Shown piece by piece: positions 23,121-35,435 of a DNA stretch of 64,000 nucleotides. A program made the position numbers and the translations under genes. The stretch's first letter is position 1. Each line of letters opens with the position of its first letter. Below the pieces are notes generated by a model. It searched no databases and was not told where the DNA came from. It saw nothing but the letters and a program-made list of their open reading frames with translations. Source of the stretch: Eumeta japonica (Eukaryota; Arthropoda; Insecta; Lepidoptera; Psychidae); contig BGZK01000291.1 in assembly GCA_005406025.1 (NCBI GenBank), positions 310,001 to 374,000 on the forward strand. The letters are read 5' to 3'.

Positions 23121-25195
23121 ACAGCTGCTCAGAATGAAGTAACATGTGTGCAAAACGGAGAAACATTTGTGCCTCAAATAATCAGGCAATATTTAAAATA
23201 TCCTCTTTACAATAAGTACTGGAAATATACATTTTTGTTTAAGTTGTATTCGATTAAAGATTAGGAATCATTTAATTTTCTATTGTAAAAAAAGGTCATT
23301 TTAATATTCTGCACTATCGAGGAAAAGTTATCATAATATTTCTCTTTGAAAATACTGAATTTCATATTGAATACGTCTATAAATTCTCGCTAAGAATATT
23401 CAAAATTTTCGTAAAATTAAACCTGTTCCAGTTTTCAGTCATATTGTTGAAAATCTAGACGTCAACAAAATTCGGCATTTTGAAATCCTTGGAAATCCTT
23501 TTAACCATTTTCAGAGAGACGTCCGTGTATACTTGTATTGTGTTTGAATTTTCTTTGAACTAATGGAACGATGGAAATATAGCTTGCGACACATTTTAAA
23601 ACTTGTCTGAACACAAATTTCCTGAAACTTTCACATCAATGAATTATGTTGATTTTAAGAAGGTAAAAAAAGTCAATTAATTACTAAGCCATTAAACCGA
23701 TCTATTCCAAAATATAATAAACTCTATTCTAAAAAATTTGCATTCAATGAAATTGTGACGAATTCTGTAAACTTAATCGATATTCGATTCATTTACTAAA
23801 GAAATAGCGCGTTTTTTGTAATAATTTTCAGATTCTTAAAATAAAGTCCATTTATGCGTTTATAATACTAAGTTGAACGTTGCAAGTCTGGTCGAAATCG
23901 ATCAAATCGAGCAAAGGATATCGTTGACGAAAAGATTTACAAAAAAAAAGTTATTTTTCAAATAATTTCAAATTAATATAAAAAATAATATTAGACAATA
24001 TCACAAAGTATAAAATCACGATTGTTGTGAAAATTGCGTATACAGTAACAATACTATGACAAATATAGTAACAATGTTCCGCTGCATGGGTGCGAATAAG
24101 GAAGAGTGATCGCTTGTGACCGAGCCGGGAAGCTCTAATACTGGTTTGACTTTTGCAGTAATAATAAAAATATGAATTTCTTCTCATAATCACAGTACCG
24201 TATTCTTCGAACAATTTTATATTAGACTTCATTAATTCATTACAATTTTCGAGGGCCATAGTCTATTCATTAAGACGCGAAATTCCAATAGTAGGGCTTA
24301 ATATTAGTCCCGGAATATTCATTACCACCGAGAAAGATTCCGGATTAAATTATAATTCAATTTATTTACTATTTATAATGTTTGATGGCGTTCATTAATT
24401 TGAGTAATTATTCGGTCGCCGGTGCGTTTGTGATCATTACTGACATTGCACTTTATACAATAGATAAGCAATAGTGCAGTGCATTGCAGCGTACAGTAAT
24501 GCACATGAAACATGGATACACACAAACACGTCTGTCGCATCGGATTACACAATACGCAGGACGTGCGCCAGACTGAGAGTAGTCCCTTTCCCACCGGCGC
24601 GCGTGAGAAAGACGTTCAATGAATTTTGAGACTATACTAATATTAATACACCTAGCTATAAGTACAACAGGTAACAGTCATCGATTAGATTGTACAAATA
24701 CAAGTTTGAGCTGAGTAAGCAATACGAAAAGAATCATGGATACATTATAACGTTTAATATTTTTCTATCATCGTAATAAATTAATTAAATGTAGTTCTAT
24801 AATTCTCGATGAGTGAATAGTCACACCGGTCACGGCATGTTCTAATGCTACCCGGAGTCAAAATTGAAGTAGTGCATGTGTTTTAAATACTCGGTGACTA
24901 CTCGTTAAATACAATTGAAAGAAAAGATTAGCTTATCTGAAATTTAATTTGAAATGACGCTACATTGTGGCTGGGATTATGGGGATGTTGTAATGGTTTT
25001 AAAATGGGAACTGTTCTTGTATGACGATCTGCAAGGGCAAAGGGATTATGTGGAAATACGTCGCGCTGGCATAGCGGGGACGTGGCGTGACTCGTTTCTC
25101 GAACCTTCTGTTGTATACACGCTTTGTTCGACTTCTCGGAGTTGTTGACTACGCCGAGTCTGAACTTGCGTCACCGTGTGGTTTACGCGTAAGTT
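23121..25195. other. Gene-free stretch
   Basis: AT-rich to about 24.25 kb, then mixed composition to 25.2 kb. The small frames at 24.37-24.59 and 24.95-25.15 kb show no domain. An imperfect hairpin, GTGCATT...AATGCAC, lies at about 24479-24505. Confidence 0.45.
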
Positions 25196-25290
25196 TGGTT
25201 GTTAGTATCGGTGCATTATAAAATGTTTTATGTACACATGAATAATACTGAATGCAGTCTAAGGATTATGCCAAACGCTTAAAATACTCG

Positions 25291-25518
25291 TGTTTTAGGG
25301 GTGAGGATGTACCCCTTCTCTCGCACGAGGCACTGCCTATAAAGAGAGCGCACCCTTTCTCTCTGACCGCCACACGTGTCGCGGTCGATTCGTGTAATAT
25401 TACTATTATACTTTGAATATTGTATAATTTTATTTTTAAATATTGCTCAAATATAATAAATGTTCTGGAAATTGTGATAATCGTTCACATATTAGATACA
25501 GTGACTGCCCGAATTACA
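25291..25518 (+). mobile_element. Candidate solo LTR or LTR remnant
   Basis: Runs from TGTTTTAGGGGTGAGG to CCCGAATTACA, so it begins TGT and ends ACA. It contains a TATA-like box in a promoter-like setting (CTGCCTATAAAGAGAGCGC at about 25335), a CG-rich 5' leader-like block (GACCGCCACACGTGTCGCGG) and an AATAAA signal near 25456. That order resembles a Gypsy or Pao LTR of about 230 bp. No target-site duplication, second LTR or gag-pol frame was found, and the downstream text (TGGTGCC at 25581) is only weakly like a primer-binding site. Confidence 0.35.
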
Positions 25519-25589
25519 TATTAGTCGTCGTTATAAATTTAGTTTAATTAAATATAAATTTAAGTAAACTAAAATTATGGTGCCCTAAT

Positions 25590-27235
25590 CCTAATCAATT
25601 ACTAATTGAGGCATTTATTTTCTAATGAAAGGTCTAAAATTTTGTTTTGCGCAGCACGTCCGCTATTTACTAGTAGACAGTGCCTAAATACGTATTACGC
25701 GATAGTAAAATTATCAAAGGACGTGTTATTAATAATTAAGTCGGGTTTAGTACGAGAAAATCTCAATAAAGTCTGTGTAGGGGATTTCAGGATTTGCTAC
25801 GCATGTCGCGTACCCCGATCAGCAGGATAGGGTTTAAACGTATGCTCCGTGTATTACGAATCCCTAACATTATCTCTTTATGTGGACGACGTAAAATCTT
25901 CTGTACACCGATCGACCTAACGTCAAATGTACTCATATCGATGATGAACTACAGCATTTGATGTCCCTAATGACGTTTGGTTGCACGTGTCATCGTGATC
26001 GTCAAGTACTCGCCGAACCTTCGACATTGACTGACATTCTTCATTTCGTTAAAACCCTTCGACTGGCAATAAACTACCATTGTGATGAAGATGTGCTACA
26101 TAAGACGATTATCTTCTGTACTTCCATTTAGAAACGCTTATGAATTCAATCATCGCACTAGGTCGAGCGCCGACGCAGCTTTCCTTAACCTTTGCGAAAC
26201 TTAATGCAGACACATTCGTGTTTCGCCAAAGCCGCTGCGGCTACAGTGGAACAACAACTCTAAGCGATATAAGATTACGATCGTATTCCGATCCGAAACT
26301 AAACGGACCGAGTCGAGAGCGAGCTAATGAAAACGGAGCGTGCAAAATCGGACACACGCGCGCGACAGGTGTATGCCTGCATGAAATGCTTGATCGTGAA
26401 ACGGCGAAAAAACCGCTAAAAGAATTCGTATTGTTGTCAACCTATTGTCAGCGGATTCGATATTTATTTACGAGTTTTCACTTTTTTTTTTACGTAACGT
26501 AAGTGCAATACAATAAGCATTGCACGACCTTTCGTGCCATGAGCTGCGAATATTAAGTTTCGATTAATAAAAGACACCGGTTGCAGGTATGAAGCTTTTA
26601 TGTTTTCAGGTTTTTGTTTGGTGTACGCATGTAACATCTGGGCTGAGATCTCTAACACAAACAATGATCTAAAGGCGTTTTTTTACGGCTTTTCTTAACA
26701 ATATTTAACTACAATTGAAACTGATTTAGTCGCTACGAGTAACTTTATGCATCGTATTTTGTCACATTAAAGTAACATTCGATTTCTAATTTAATTTTGA
26801 TGAACATCTCTAAGACCCATATACCGATTCAATTATGTGTTAATTACGAGTATGATACATAAAACATTCCGCCATTATAACATCTAGTAACATTTGATTT
26901 AAATACATAATACTAAGTTATAATATTAATTAAATCACTCGCGAAGAACAATAGATTCATCTTCGCATATAAACCATATAAATAATTCTATTTTACTTAT
27001 TAAAAAGCTTTCAATTGATTTATATTTAAGAGTTTTTATTTCAAATAGTTATCATTGATGTTGCTATTATAATACCAAATCAAACGCACATAACCTCACT
27101 CTTATCGTTGAAAATGAAATTGAGTTTTTTTACTCAACTATATTTTTGACCGTATTAATTATCCTATCTCAGTATATTTTTTTTTTTATGGAAAAGTAGC
27201 TTTTTCTACGGCTTCTCCTGCGTGGACATATAACC
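25590..27235. other. Gene-free stretch with a GC-richer part
   Basis: From about 25.86 to 26.50 kb the DNA is GC-richer and CpG-containing, giving a 120-codon plus-strand frame (26140-26502) without any recognisable domain. The rest is AT-rich. The block could be conserved non-coding DNA, but no exon structure is visible. Confidence 0.4.
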
Positions 27236-27239
27236 ACTT

Positions 27240-28065
27240 TCTTCATTTCGCACCTGGCAATACACACTATTCAAATATTTATATTTTTAGGTAGTAACGC
27301 ATATTGAAAATGCTTCCTAATTTCCCGAACTACTTTAACTAGCCGCCCGTCCGAACTAATTCCTCGTACGAAATCTTTATCAAATTCAAATCTACCTAGT
27401 CGGTAGGTCTGTGCGAAATACAAGCATTCGTGGACAACTTCGATCACAGAGTCCTCAGCTGTCACTGGAGCGAATACGTGGGTATCTGACGTAATTTTCA
27501 TATTATATATACAAGTAACATTGGAATACTCCAATTCCACTGAGGTCTCTAAGCACGATGGTAAGGCCATTTGTCGATTTGTCGTGACTACAGTACGAAG
27601 CACGAAACTCAGCACACGAGAAGTTAGTTAAGAAAGCGTGACAATGGCGCAGAATTAGAAAAGAGTCGGGGAGCGCTATAGGTGCGGCAATTCAGAGCAT
27701 TGTACCGTATATATCGCCAGCAAATACAAAGCGAGTGATGCATTGTTGGCAGTTGACACTGAAACCATAGCCTTAGCAATTCAAAAGTTCGATAACGTGT
27801 TGCAGCGCTGTGGTGGACAGTTGCGAAGGTGTAACATTTCTCTGCCACACACCTCTCTGCATTTGGATCATATTTGCGTTTTCATTACTACTCGAACTTA
27901 CAGAGTGATAATGTTGTAGGAACATCTCAGCATTTCTAGATGGTGATAGCCGTCGCGACATCACTGAAGAGAATGCAGCACCACCGAGATGTCGATTGCA
28001 CCAAAGACTTTTTCGTAGTTCACATACGTTAAGCGGTGGCCGCTAATATATGTATCACTGCGAAG
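27240..28065 (-). pseudogene. RTE-type LINE reverse transcriptase pseudogene
   Basis: On the minus strand, frames in order give YVNYEKVFGAIDISVVLHSL (usual FVDYEKAFDSI, palm motif A), CRDGYHHLEMLRCSYN, CREVCGREMLHLRN (usual LxRGVRQGDxISP), SLAFVFAGDIYG (usual HLRFADDIV, the catalytic FADD box), then VTAEDSVIEVVHECLYF and QTYRLGRFEFDK (usual NSVIEVVDEYIYLGQTIRLG). This is the polymerase part of an RTE-clade non-LTR retrotransposon. The FADD box reads FAGD and many stops and shifts are present, so it is inactive. Between FAGD and the next conserved block there is extra DNA, explained by a small nested repeat at 27590-27710. Confidence 0.75.
27590..27710. repeat. Small MITE-like repeat nested in the LINE relic
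   Basis: GCACGAAACTCAG, GAAGTTAGTTAAGAAAGCGT, ACAATGGCG, GGGAGCGC and GCAATTCAGAGC occur in the same order as in 56413-56568. It sits where the reverse-transcriptase alignment has about 100 unexplained bases, so it probably inserted into the LINE after that had landed. Confidence 0.55.
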
Positions 28066-28985
28066 TTGTTTTATTATGAAACGATCACACTCCCGTCATT
28101 GATTTCGACCCCGATGTTGCTAGCAGTTTTAATCTCCAACCACAAGTAACTGTAGTCCTACCTTGGATATTACTGTTATCAAAAAATAAACAGACGTAAA
28201 CAATTAATTCTTTCTATGAAAGAAATCTTTCCTTTTTTTACAATAGCTAGCGATTACCGATTGTTCAGATAATTTATTTATATACTAAAAAAAAAGAATA
28301 CTGTAAATTGGACCAGTACAGTTCACAAGCTGCAAGCGCTGTCGCGTTTTTCTTCCAATATGACGCACTAAAATTGTTACAGCTAAAACTCTAGATTCAA
28401 AACCGTTTCAGGCTATACAAGAACCCATGAGCACTTAAAGGCTCAGTTCTTGGGCATACAAATTCGGAGCCTTTAATCAAGGTCAGAATCCTTAGGTCAC
28501 AGAGTCGGGGTCCTTGGATACACATAGCTATTACCTTTGGATATAGAAAGTTTGGCACCATTTCATAAAGCCAAATAATATGAAAATTAAAATATAATAA
28601 AATTATACATGTAAATTCAACGACAATGAGGACTGTTCGAGACCCTCATCGGACCAGGAGCCTTCAAGGGTACCCCACGTGCCCTTTTGGAAAAGACGGA
28701 ACTGCCTAAATTACCTACCGAAATCTAATTAATCTACGCTAAGAACTGGGCAGGTAACCAATTTCTAGAAAAGAAAAAAAAAGCAAATCATGTGAATAGA
28801 ATGAATGGTGCTCTAATACAAGCGGACAAACAAACTGACATACAAAGAAACTTTGTGATTTGTAATATACAAGAGTAAGACTTGTGTTTATTAATGTGTA
28901 CTAATTGATGTACAAATAATAAGTCGAAAGCTGGAAATTAACGATAAGATATCCGATATAATATTATTTACCATTTAAATATGAA
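28066..28985. other. AT-rich stretch
   Basis: The first 100 bases may continue the LINE pseudogene on the minus strand (GVEINDGSVIVS faintly recalls the block before motif A). Otherwise no gene or repeat was recognised. Confidence 0.4.
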
Positions 28986-28989
28986 ATAT

Positions 28990-29190
28990 CATAACCAGAA
29001 ACGGCGCCGTATAGCCGACTACGACCTCTGATAATCTGGTAAGAGTGGTGTTAGGAGGGACAACGACACAACAAACGCCATACATCAAACGGCCGGCCCG
29101 CGGCCGACGGGCTCGTAGGCCGGCTTTTGATGCGGACGCCTCCATAGACAATGACGGCTGGATTTGGATGCTGCTCGTGATCCATTGCCT
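28990..29190. other. GC-rich island with an imperfect inverted repeat
   Basis: CATCAAACGGCCGGCC (29083-29098) faces GGCCGGCTTTTGATG (29118-29132) across a CG-rich 19-base loop. The outer words contain ATCAAA, a TCF/LEF-like core, on both strands. Probable regulatory or structured DNA. No coding frame. Confidence 0.35.
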
Positions 29191-31785
29191 CTTTTGATTT
29201 ATTATACACGTAGAACATAATTTTTCGGTATCGTTAAAAATAAAATTTTTTGCCCCTTCTCGTCTTCAAAATAGACAAAAAGGGCAATACTCAAACACGG
29301 GAAAATTAAGCCTGATTTAACATCACAACTCATGCGTTCGTGCGTACACATTAATTTGGCTGACACAATAAGATTTTCAATCTCGATAATCATAATACGT
29401 GCTTATCTTGACGTCATCAAAGCAGAATAGTTATAATAATAGAGCTTATTTCATAAATTAACATTTTTTTCCATTATCATGACAAACATAATACTAATAC
29501 AAACATTTGGATTTGTGTGGATCTAAAATGAAAAAAATTAAGAATGTGTGCTTAAGACCGCATGACAGAAGTGAAAACTTCATTGGCAATCGCAATCAAT
29601 TTATATATATAGTAAATAATATAATGTATTATGTAGTATTATTATGGATCGTATTAGTAGAATAAATTAGAAACAAATCACAAATTAAAGTCAATATTTA
29701 TTAAATTTTATATAAATTAAATTATTTATTTTCGCTATGTTATTCTACAAAGGATACAATGGCTTTGTGATAACTGAAATAAGAAATAAATACTTTCGAT
29801 CGAATTTTACTTATACATCTAGAAAAAACTCCATCAATTGTAGTTCCGTATTTTGTTGTACTTTCATTTTTATTGTTTGACATATTTAAATTACCTATAT
29901 GATCAAATCACTCTTTACAATAACAATAATTATGATTTTTATAATGTTTAATGTTTATTATGTTTTTCCAATATATAATATTAGCACGATAAACCGCTAA
30001 CTACACACACTAACCTCACAATGTAAACCAAATAATTGTTAAAATAATTATTATTACGTACCGATAATAACTATTAAATTAATAAATACAATTATTACGT
30101 ATGCTTTGAATATACTAAACACAGCGACACAACAGCAAAGAGTAAATGACTGTATCTTTCTCACTCGGGTACACTCGGCGGTCCCGAGTTCACCCGATAG
30201 AGCCTTTCACCTCAGAGCGTGACGTATCAGCCTAACTTACTAGCTACAAATATTTATGTGCGGTAAGCCAGTTTTCACCCCAAAAAAAAAATGTATTGAT
30301 TTTTCACTCCCCTCGAACATCTATAAGTCAATTACGTTATAATTTATGATTCCCAGACTTTACTCCTCTTCACGTTCAATTACAAATGATATCCAAATAT
30401 GCATGACCCCTTTCAATATTCAACCTATAAAATCGGCAATGAACAACGTGCAAACGTAAACTATCGGGAAGCGGAACATACCGGGTGATGGATAGAGCGA
30501 GAACGGTGTGGGCGTAGCGGCTGACGCCTCAACAAATAGTCGGCCGAGCGACGAATTGTCGACAAATGCAGTCGCCAGCTATTGTGCCGGGCGAAGCTTT
30601 GCGCCGCTCTCGTGGAGAAAGTGGCCACAGCTCCGAACACCTACCTACTGAGATGTGTCGACTGAATGTAATGAAATATGTCGTTTTAAAACAATTACTG
30701 TCATAATAAGCCAACAGGTCAATGTACATGCTTTATAAATACAAACAAAAACCCTAACGAAACCCTAATTAGCAATAGCTAAGAAAAGAAAGAATACAAT
30801 GTATTGTGGTGACCTATCCGTATCTAATAACCATGTTAAAATTTTATAATATTGATTATAATTTTAAAATTTACATCAGTTAGTCGTCAGTGCCTGAATT
30901 TTAATAAGCTTAATTACTCTATGCAAAAGCTAGAGTAAACAGCTCGCACTACTCATAAAACTTGATTCTTTTTCATTATTCCAGTTTTATTATCAGACTT
31001 TTTAATTTTAGACTTATATCCATTTTATTATTAGACATGACGCATAAAACATGTTTAGCATATTTTGAAGATTCACACTTTGCGCAAATTATAAGTAGTA
31101 ATTTAGAAAATCACAAAACTACACGTGATTATAACTTAACTGTATAAAATTCTAACGAAATAGGACAACCTAATAAATTCTAGAAGTATTGATACGCAGA
31201 CAGTAGATGCAAAAACTTACCGACATAACAAAATTCTAAATATATTTTCACACTACTATAAAAATCCAAAAACAGACCAATTGTTACCAGATTCATAATA
31301 CACTAAGTGATTCGATACTTACAGATTATCTACAACGCTGAAAAATATTATATGTGTAGCCGAAAGGAGCCAAACCTATAACATATCATTTACAGATCGC
31401 ATCCGATTAGAGACACAAGAGCGGTTAGTAAATAGAGCCTGCCCCGTCTGAAAATACTTAATTCCATTTGTAAGCCTTTTGTTACACTCGAAATTAATTT
31501 AACGTGACATTTTAGTCATATTGATTGGGACAAAATTTAAATATCGTTTCTCCGATAGATTTTAGTCGTGTAAGTGGAACAATTTGTATACATTCTTGTT
31601 TGCTAAATTTTAAAAGTTTAAAAACATAAGTTTGCCGATTCAACAATGTGTCTTAGAACTACGCTGTCGCCACGTGGCTTTAGCACGAAAATAGTCCGGC
31701 TCGACTAGTAAGATATCACACTATCATAGAATACAGACGCAAAGTAGTACCTTCAGATTTTGCACTTCGTCCAGTGAGTGAAAGT
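29191..31785. other. Gene-free, mostly AT-rich stretch
   Basis: A mixed-composition patch at 30.15-30.66 kb (GAGCGTGACGTATCAGCC, then GGAAGCGGAACATACCGGG) stands out. Small frames have no domains. Confidence 0.45.
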
Positions 31786-31789
31786 TACG

Positions 31790-31935
31790 GTAACCCACTC
31801 CATCATCCATCACCCACCATCAGCCTATTCCCCTCTCCAACAGATATCCTGTTACTTCTCCTAAGGCCGGCAACGTACTGGTGACTCCTTTGGGATTGCG
31901 AGTGTCCATGGACAGCGGTGACCACGTACTATCTC
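31790..31935 (+). repeat. Lepidopteran SINE-like fragment
   Basis: The text AAGGCCGGCAACGTACTGGT, then GATTGCGAGTGTCCATGGAC and AGCGGTGACCACGTA matches, from memory, an abundant lepidopteran repeat (GGCCGGCAACGC..., ...GTGTCCATGGGCGGCGGTGATCAC). Only the middle is kept. The usual ending with CATCAGGTGA is lost. Confidence 0.6.
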
Positions 31936-34055
31936 GTGATTAACGTAGTCATTTACGTTTTAAAAATGTTATAATAAAAAATACAATATTTTTTGAAGTA
32001 AGATATGTTATCTTTCTTATCATCAAAAAAAAACAGGGAATTTTTCCTTATTTTTCCAGACCAGCAAATTCACAGTAACATCGTTTTTTATCTATTTTTA
32101 TGTTATCGCCTATGCTGTTACTGCGAAATATGACATCTATCTTATAAATTATAATGTAAAATTCTATTACACATGTAACTGTAGAACTTTTTATTCTAAA
32201 TCATATTTATACGCTACTTGTACTAAAAACATTAATGAATGTCTGTAATACTCATAAATTAATATTACGAAAGAAATAAGATGTATAAAGTAGATTTAAT
32301 CTATAATTTGCATCAAGTATTATATAATTCATATTTATAGCGTTACTCATGGCATGACGTTTTAAGATCTGTAAGTTAAATAGATACAATTACTTATGCA
32401 AATTTTTTGTATTGTCGTAAACTTACTCGATGTGTTATGATTTTATACAAAAAATAATACTTCCAATTAATCGTTTATTTCGTATTTATTTATTTTTCTA
32501 ATATCTTGTCATTAAATTGGTTAATAACAGTTTTATCATGATTCATTGCCTGCTGACTATTGACCGCTTGCCCACTAAATATTTATAAAACAGTAAATAC
32601 ATTTACGATCCCATAAATATGTTAATGTTGTAGGATGACTACATAAATGATAATAATGAATAATTTATGACAAGGATGACGAACTTTTTAACGCGGACGA
32701 CTTTTTTAACTAACTCTTTTGGGAAACATATACATTCGATATTCTGTTAAAAGTAATGTATATTGAGATTGTTTTTATATTGCTGTTTATAGTAGAAAAA
32801 CATTATTTTCACATATATAATTTATTTTATAAATTGATACTAATTCAGAATCATACACCGATTCTGTTATTGCATTGAATAAATACTCTTTTTATATCAG
32901 GAACAACATTTAAGAGCTTTAATAAAGAATTAAACCCTGGAAGACACCCTAGCATTACAATTCAAAAGCCAGCAGCATTTTACGAAATGACTGTGTAATT
33001 TTATAAAGTGCATAATTATAGTTAATAATAATTATTAGTGTTTGATATAACCTGTTCTTGCACTTTCTAGAGAAAAAAATGTGATCAAATAATTACGTTC
33101 ATTATTGGATTATAACTGTAAATACCAATCTGTTTAGAACTCATAGCAAGATTTCTTTGGTCTTCATCGCGGTTCAATATAGAAAAAAAAATGAGTCATC
33201 ACATACAGTAATGCACATTCAATTTATGTTTCTGCTTCGCGCAAGTTCCACGCGTCGTTCAGTATAGTACAACACACGAAACTTTGCCGCTCTGTATTGG
33301 CTGCGAATAATACATTGCGCAGGTATTAGGCTCCCCGAACCTTCCTTCTTCTCCGCAGCGTTCCTATTTTACGCTATTGCGACACTTTCCAGACGTACTT
33401 CACAGTGGCAAAATCGACACACGCCTTATAACGATATTAATACGAAAGCACTCATAGCAAAAATGTAAACTAGAATTAATTTAAGTTTCATATAAAAATG
33501 CTTTCCCATAACCCACATTCGTCGCTTAAATATAATGTATTTAAGAGTATAATAAGCATTCATTACCGTAACTTTTTTTAGTACGCATTTAAATCTACAA
33601 AGTGACAAATTTTGTAGTTCCTTTGTAACATATATATGCTACATGTCATACAATAACATGCACCGTCTCACAAACAAGCGCTTACTTTTAACAAATTGTC
33701 TGGGAATATAATTTATCACAATACACACGCGAATATAAGATACAAACATAATATTGTGCTTATAAATATGTAAATGTGATGACTTATTCGGCTTCGAAAT
33801 GCAGATTATTATTATTAAAAAAGAAATCCGGCTCGCAGCCCACCGTACTACATTTTTCAATAGATGTCTTTCAAAAATATTCGTGTAATTCGATACAGCA
33901 TGCCCATAGATATCGCCCATTTCAGAATTCATCATTGTATCAGTCTAAACAACTGCAATTCCGAGAATATTCTTACGTTTCACACCTCAATTCGTATGTT
34001 CACGATTTATTCACATTTTTCTTTTCAGAAATAAGAGACTCAGAGTGCGTCATTT
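31936..34055. other. Gene-free AT-rich stretch
   Basis: Very AT-rich apart from a GC-richer patch at 33.23-33.43 kb (GCAAGTTCCACGCGTCGTTC, then GCTCCCCGAACCTTCC). No gene recognised. Confidence 0.45.
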
Positions 34056-34310
34056 TTAGGGTTCCGAGACAAAATGGCAAAAACGGGACCTTTACGGCTT
34101 CGTCATGTCCGTCCCTCCGTCCATCCGTATATCACAGGAATTTTATTCAAGAACTACGTCTATTGATGAAATTTATAGTGTAGGTGTCCCACCATTTGTG
34201 AACCACTTTAGATCGTTCTAACTTCATGGTGTGTTACGTCGGCGCATCACATACTGGAGATAGAGTTTCACTTGTTTTACCTGACATGCCAAAAGAAGTA
34301 TATAATTTCA
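34056..34310 (+). repeat. Lepidopteran GGTTCCG repeat, copy 2, with AAAAGAAGTATA word
   Basis: Starts AGGGTTCCGAGACAAAATGG, then AAAAACGGGACC, GTCCGTCCCTCCGTCCATCC at the place of the CGGA array, and TTGATGAAATTTATAG, which inverts text upstream of the array in copy 1. It is followed by TGCCAAAAGAAGTATATAAT, related to 17506-17525. It has no coding role. Confidence 0.6.
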
Positions 34311-34647
34311 ATAAATAAAAAATTATTTAAGAATATGGGTTTTACAAAAAAAGACATAACAAAATACTTTCGTTCGAGATTTTGCATTTTTTTTACTCTT
34401 TTACCGATTTTATTATTTGTTTCCACTTCCGTATCAGTACCGGTAGACTTACGAGCCACAATGAAATCAATGAAACATTCTGTCACAGCGCGAAACCGGG
34501 TAGATAACGCTGGCGCGGCGCGTCGACGCCGCGGCCGACGACAGCCCGGCTGATGAGCGCGACGCGGGGCGCGAGGGGCACATTACAATATACGTATATA
34601 TACATAATGTATTGTATGCGAAATGCGGTACGTATTAATTACTGAGT

Positions 34648-34663
34648 GCGGTGACGTCACCGC
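34648..34663. promoter_or_regulatory. 16-bp perfect palindrome with CRE core
   Basis: GCGGTGACGTCACCGC is its own reverse complement. TGACGTCA (34652-34659) is the classical CREB/ATF dimer site. Binding is inferred from the motif. Confidence 0.45.
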
Positions 34664-34682
34664 GCCGTACAGACGCGACAGT

Positions 34683-34742
34683 GCCGACGGCCGTCGAAGC
34701 GATCCCCGTCAGTGGTCGGGGATCGCTTCGACGGCCGTCGGC
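34683..34742. repeat. Perfect 26-bp inverted repeat with 8-base loop
   Basis: The left arm 34683-34708 (starts GCCGACGGCCGTCG, ends GATCCCCG) is exactly complementary to the right arm 34717-34742. The loop is TCAGTGGT. The stem is over 70% GC and its transcript would fold very stably. No TIR/TSD pattern fits a transposon. Confidence 0.95.
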
Positions 34743-34815
34743 GCGCTGCGGCATTACTGTACGCCAAAAGAAAAACGGGACAGTTCCGTTCACTTCGGTG
34801 ATTTCTGGTGAAAAC

Positions 34816-35435
34816 GCCTCGTCCAGTCGACAAGAAAATTGTTATGTTTTATTTTTATAGTACTTAGCTCCGACCTAAATTTCTACGGTAACCCTTTTCT
34901 TATAGTTTATCACGGGTACATAATAAAAGCGACCGCCGACGGGAACATAAAGTTGTTGCGATGCCGGTTAATATTTATATCCCGCTCTCAATTCTCATCT
35001 TTAGTCCGGTCTTAATCTTATATTTAATAAAATTAAACACATTATGAATTATTTTTTTTTTTATAATGGCGCTATTTAACAATACATATTTCTTTATTAA
35101 TCATAATATTATTAATCGAATGTCAATCGATGGAACTAATATTGGTCATTTCAGAATTAATAAAATTTCTAAATAATTTCGATAGAGATAATGTTATTTT
35201 TTGAAATCTGAATATACTAATAGCCGCTACGGTTTGTTTCATATCTGCATTTTCACATTCACGCCTTCATCTCACAATATTTTTGTGATGTAATATATAT
35301 ATTTTATGATTCTAGATACGTTTTCTCCGGGTTATATAAATGCCTAACTACAAAAAAAAAACTATTTTAATTATTACGCCTATACGACTGAAGAATGCAA
35401 TAACGAACGCCGCATAAAATAAGAAAATATTCCAA
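34816..35435. other. AT-rich spacer
   Basis: No gene or repeat recognised. Confidence 0.5.

Larger units (their letters stand above)
34490..34815. other. CpG-rich island with hairpin and palindromic CRE
   Basis: Rich in CpG (GCGCGGCGCGTCGACGCCGC at about 34512). It contains the 16-bp perfect palindrome GCGGTGACGTCACCGC (34648-34663), centred on the cAMP-response-type core TGACGTCA, and about 20 bases further a perfect 26-bp inverted repeat. A promoter or other regulatory element is a fair guess. The Arg-rich frame at its left edge is a composition artefact. Confidence 0.45.

Noticed and set aside
26140..26502. 120-codon plus-strand frame
   Set aside because: No recognisable domain. Open mainly because the block is GC-richer. 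No exon signals could be confirmed.
33776..34183. 135-codon plus-strand frame
   Set aside because: Its second half is the GGTTCCG dispersed repeat, and the first half shows no domain.
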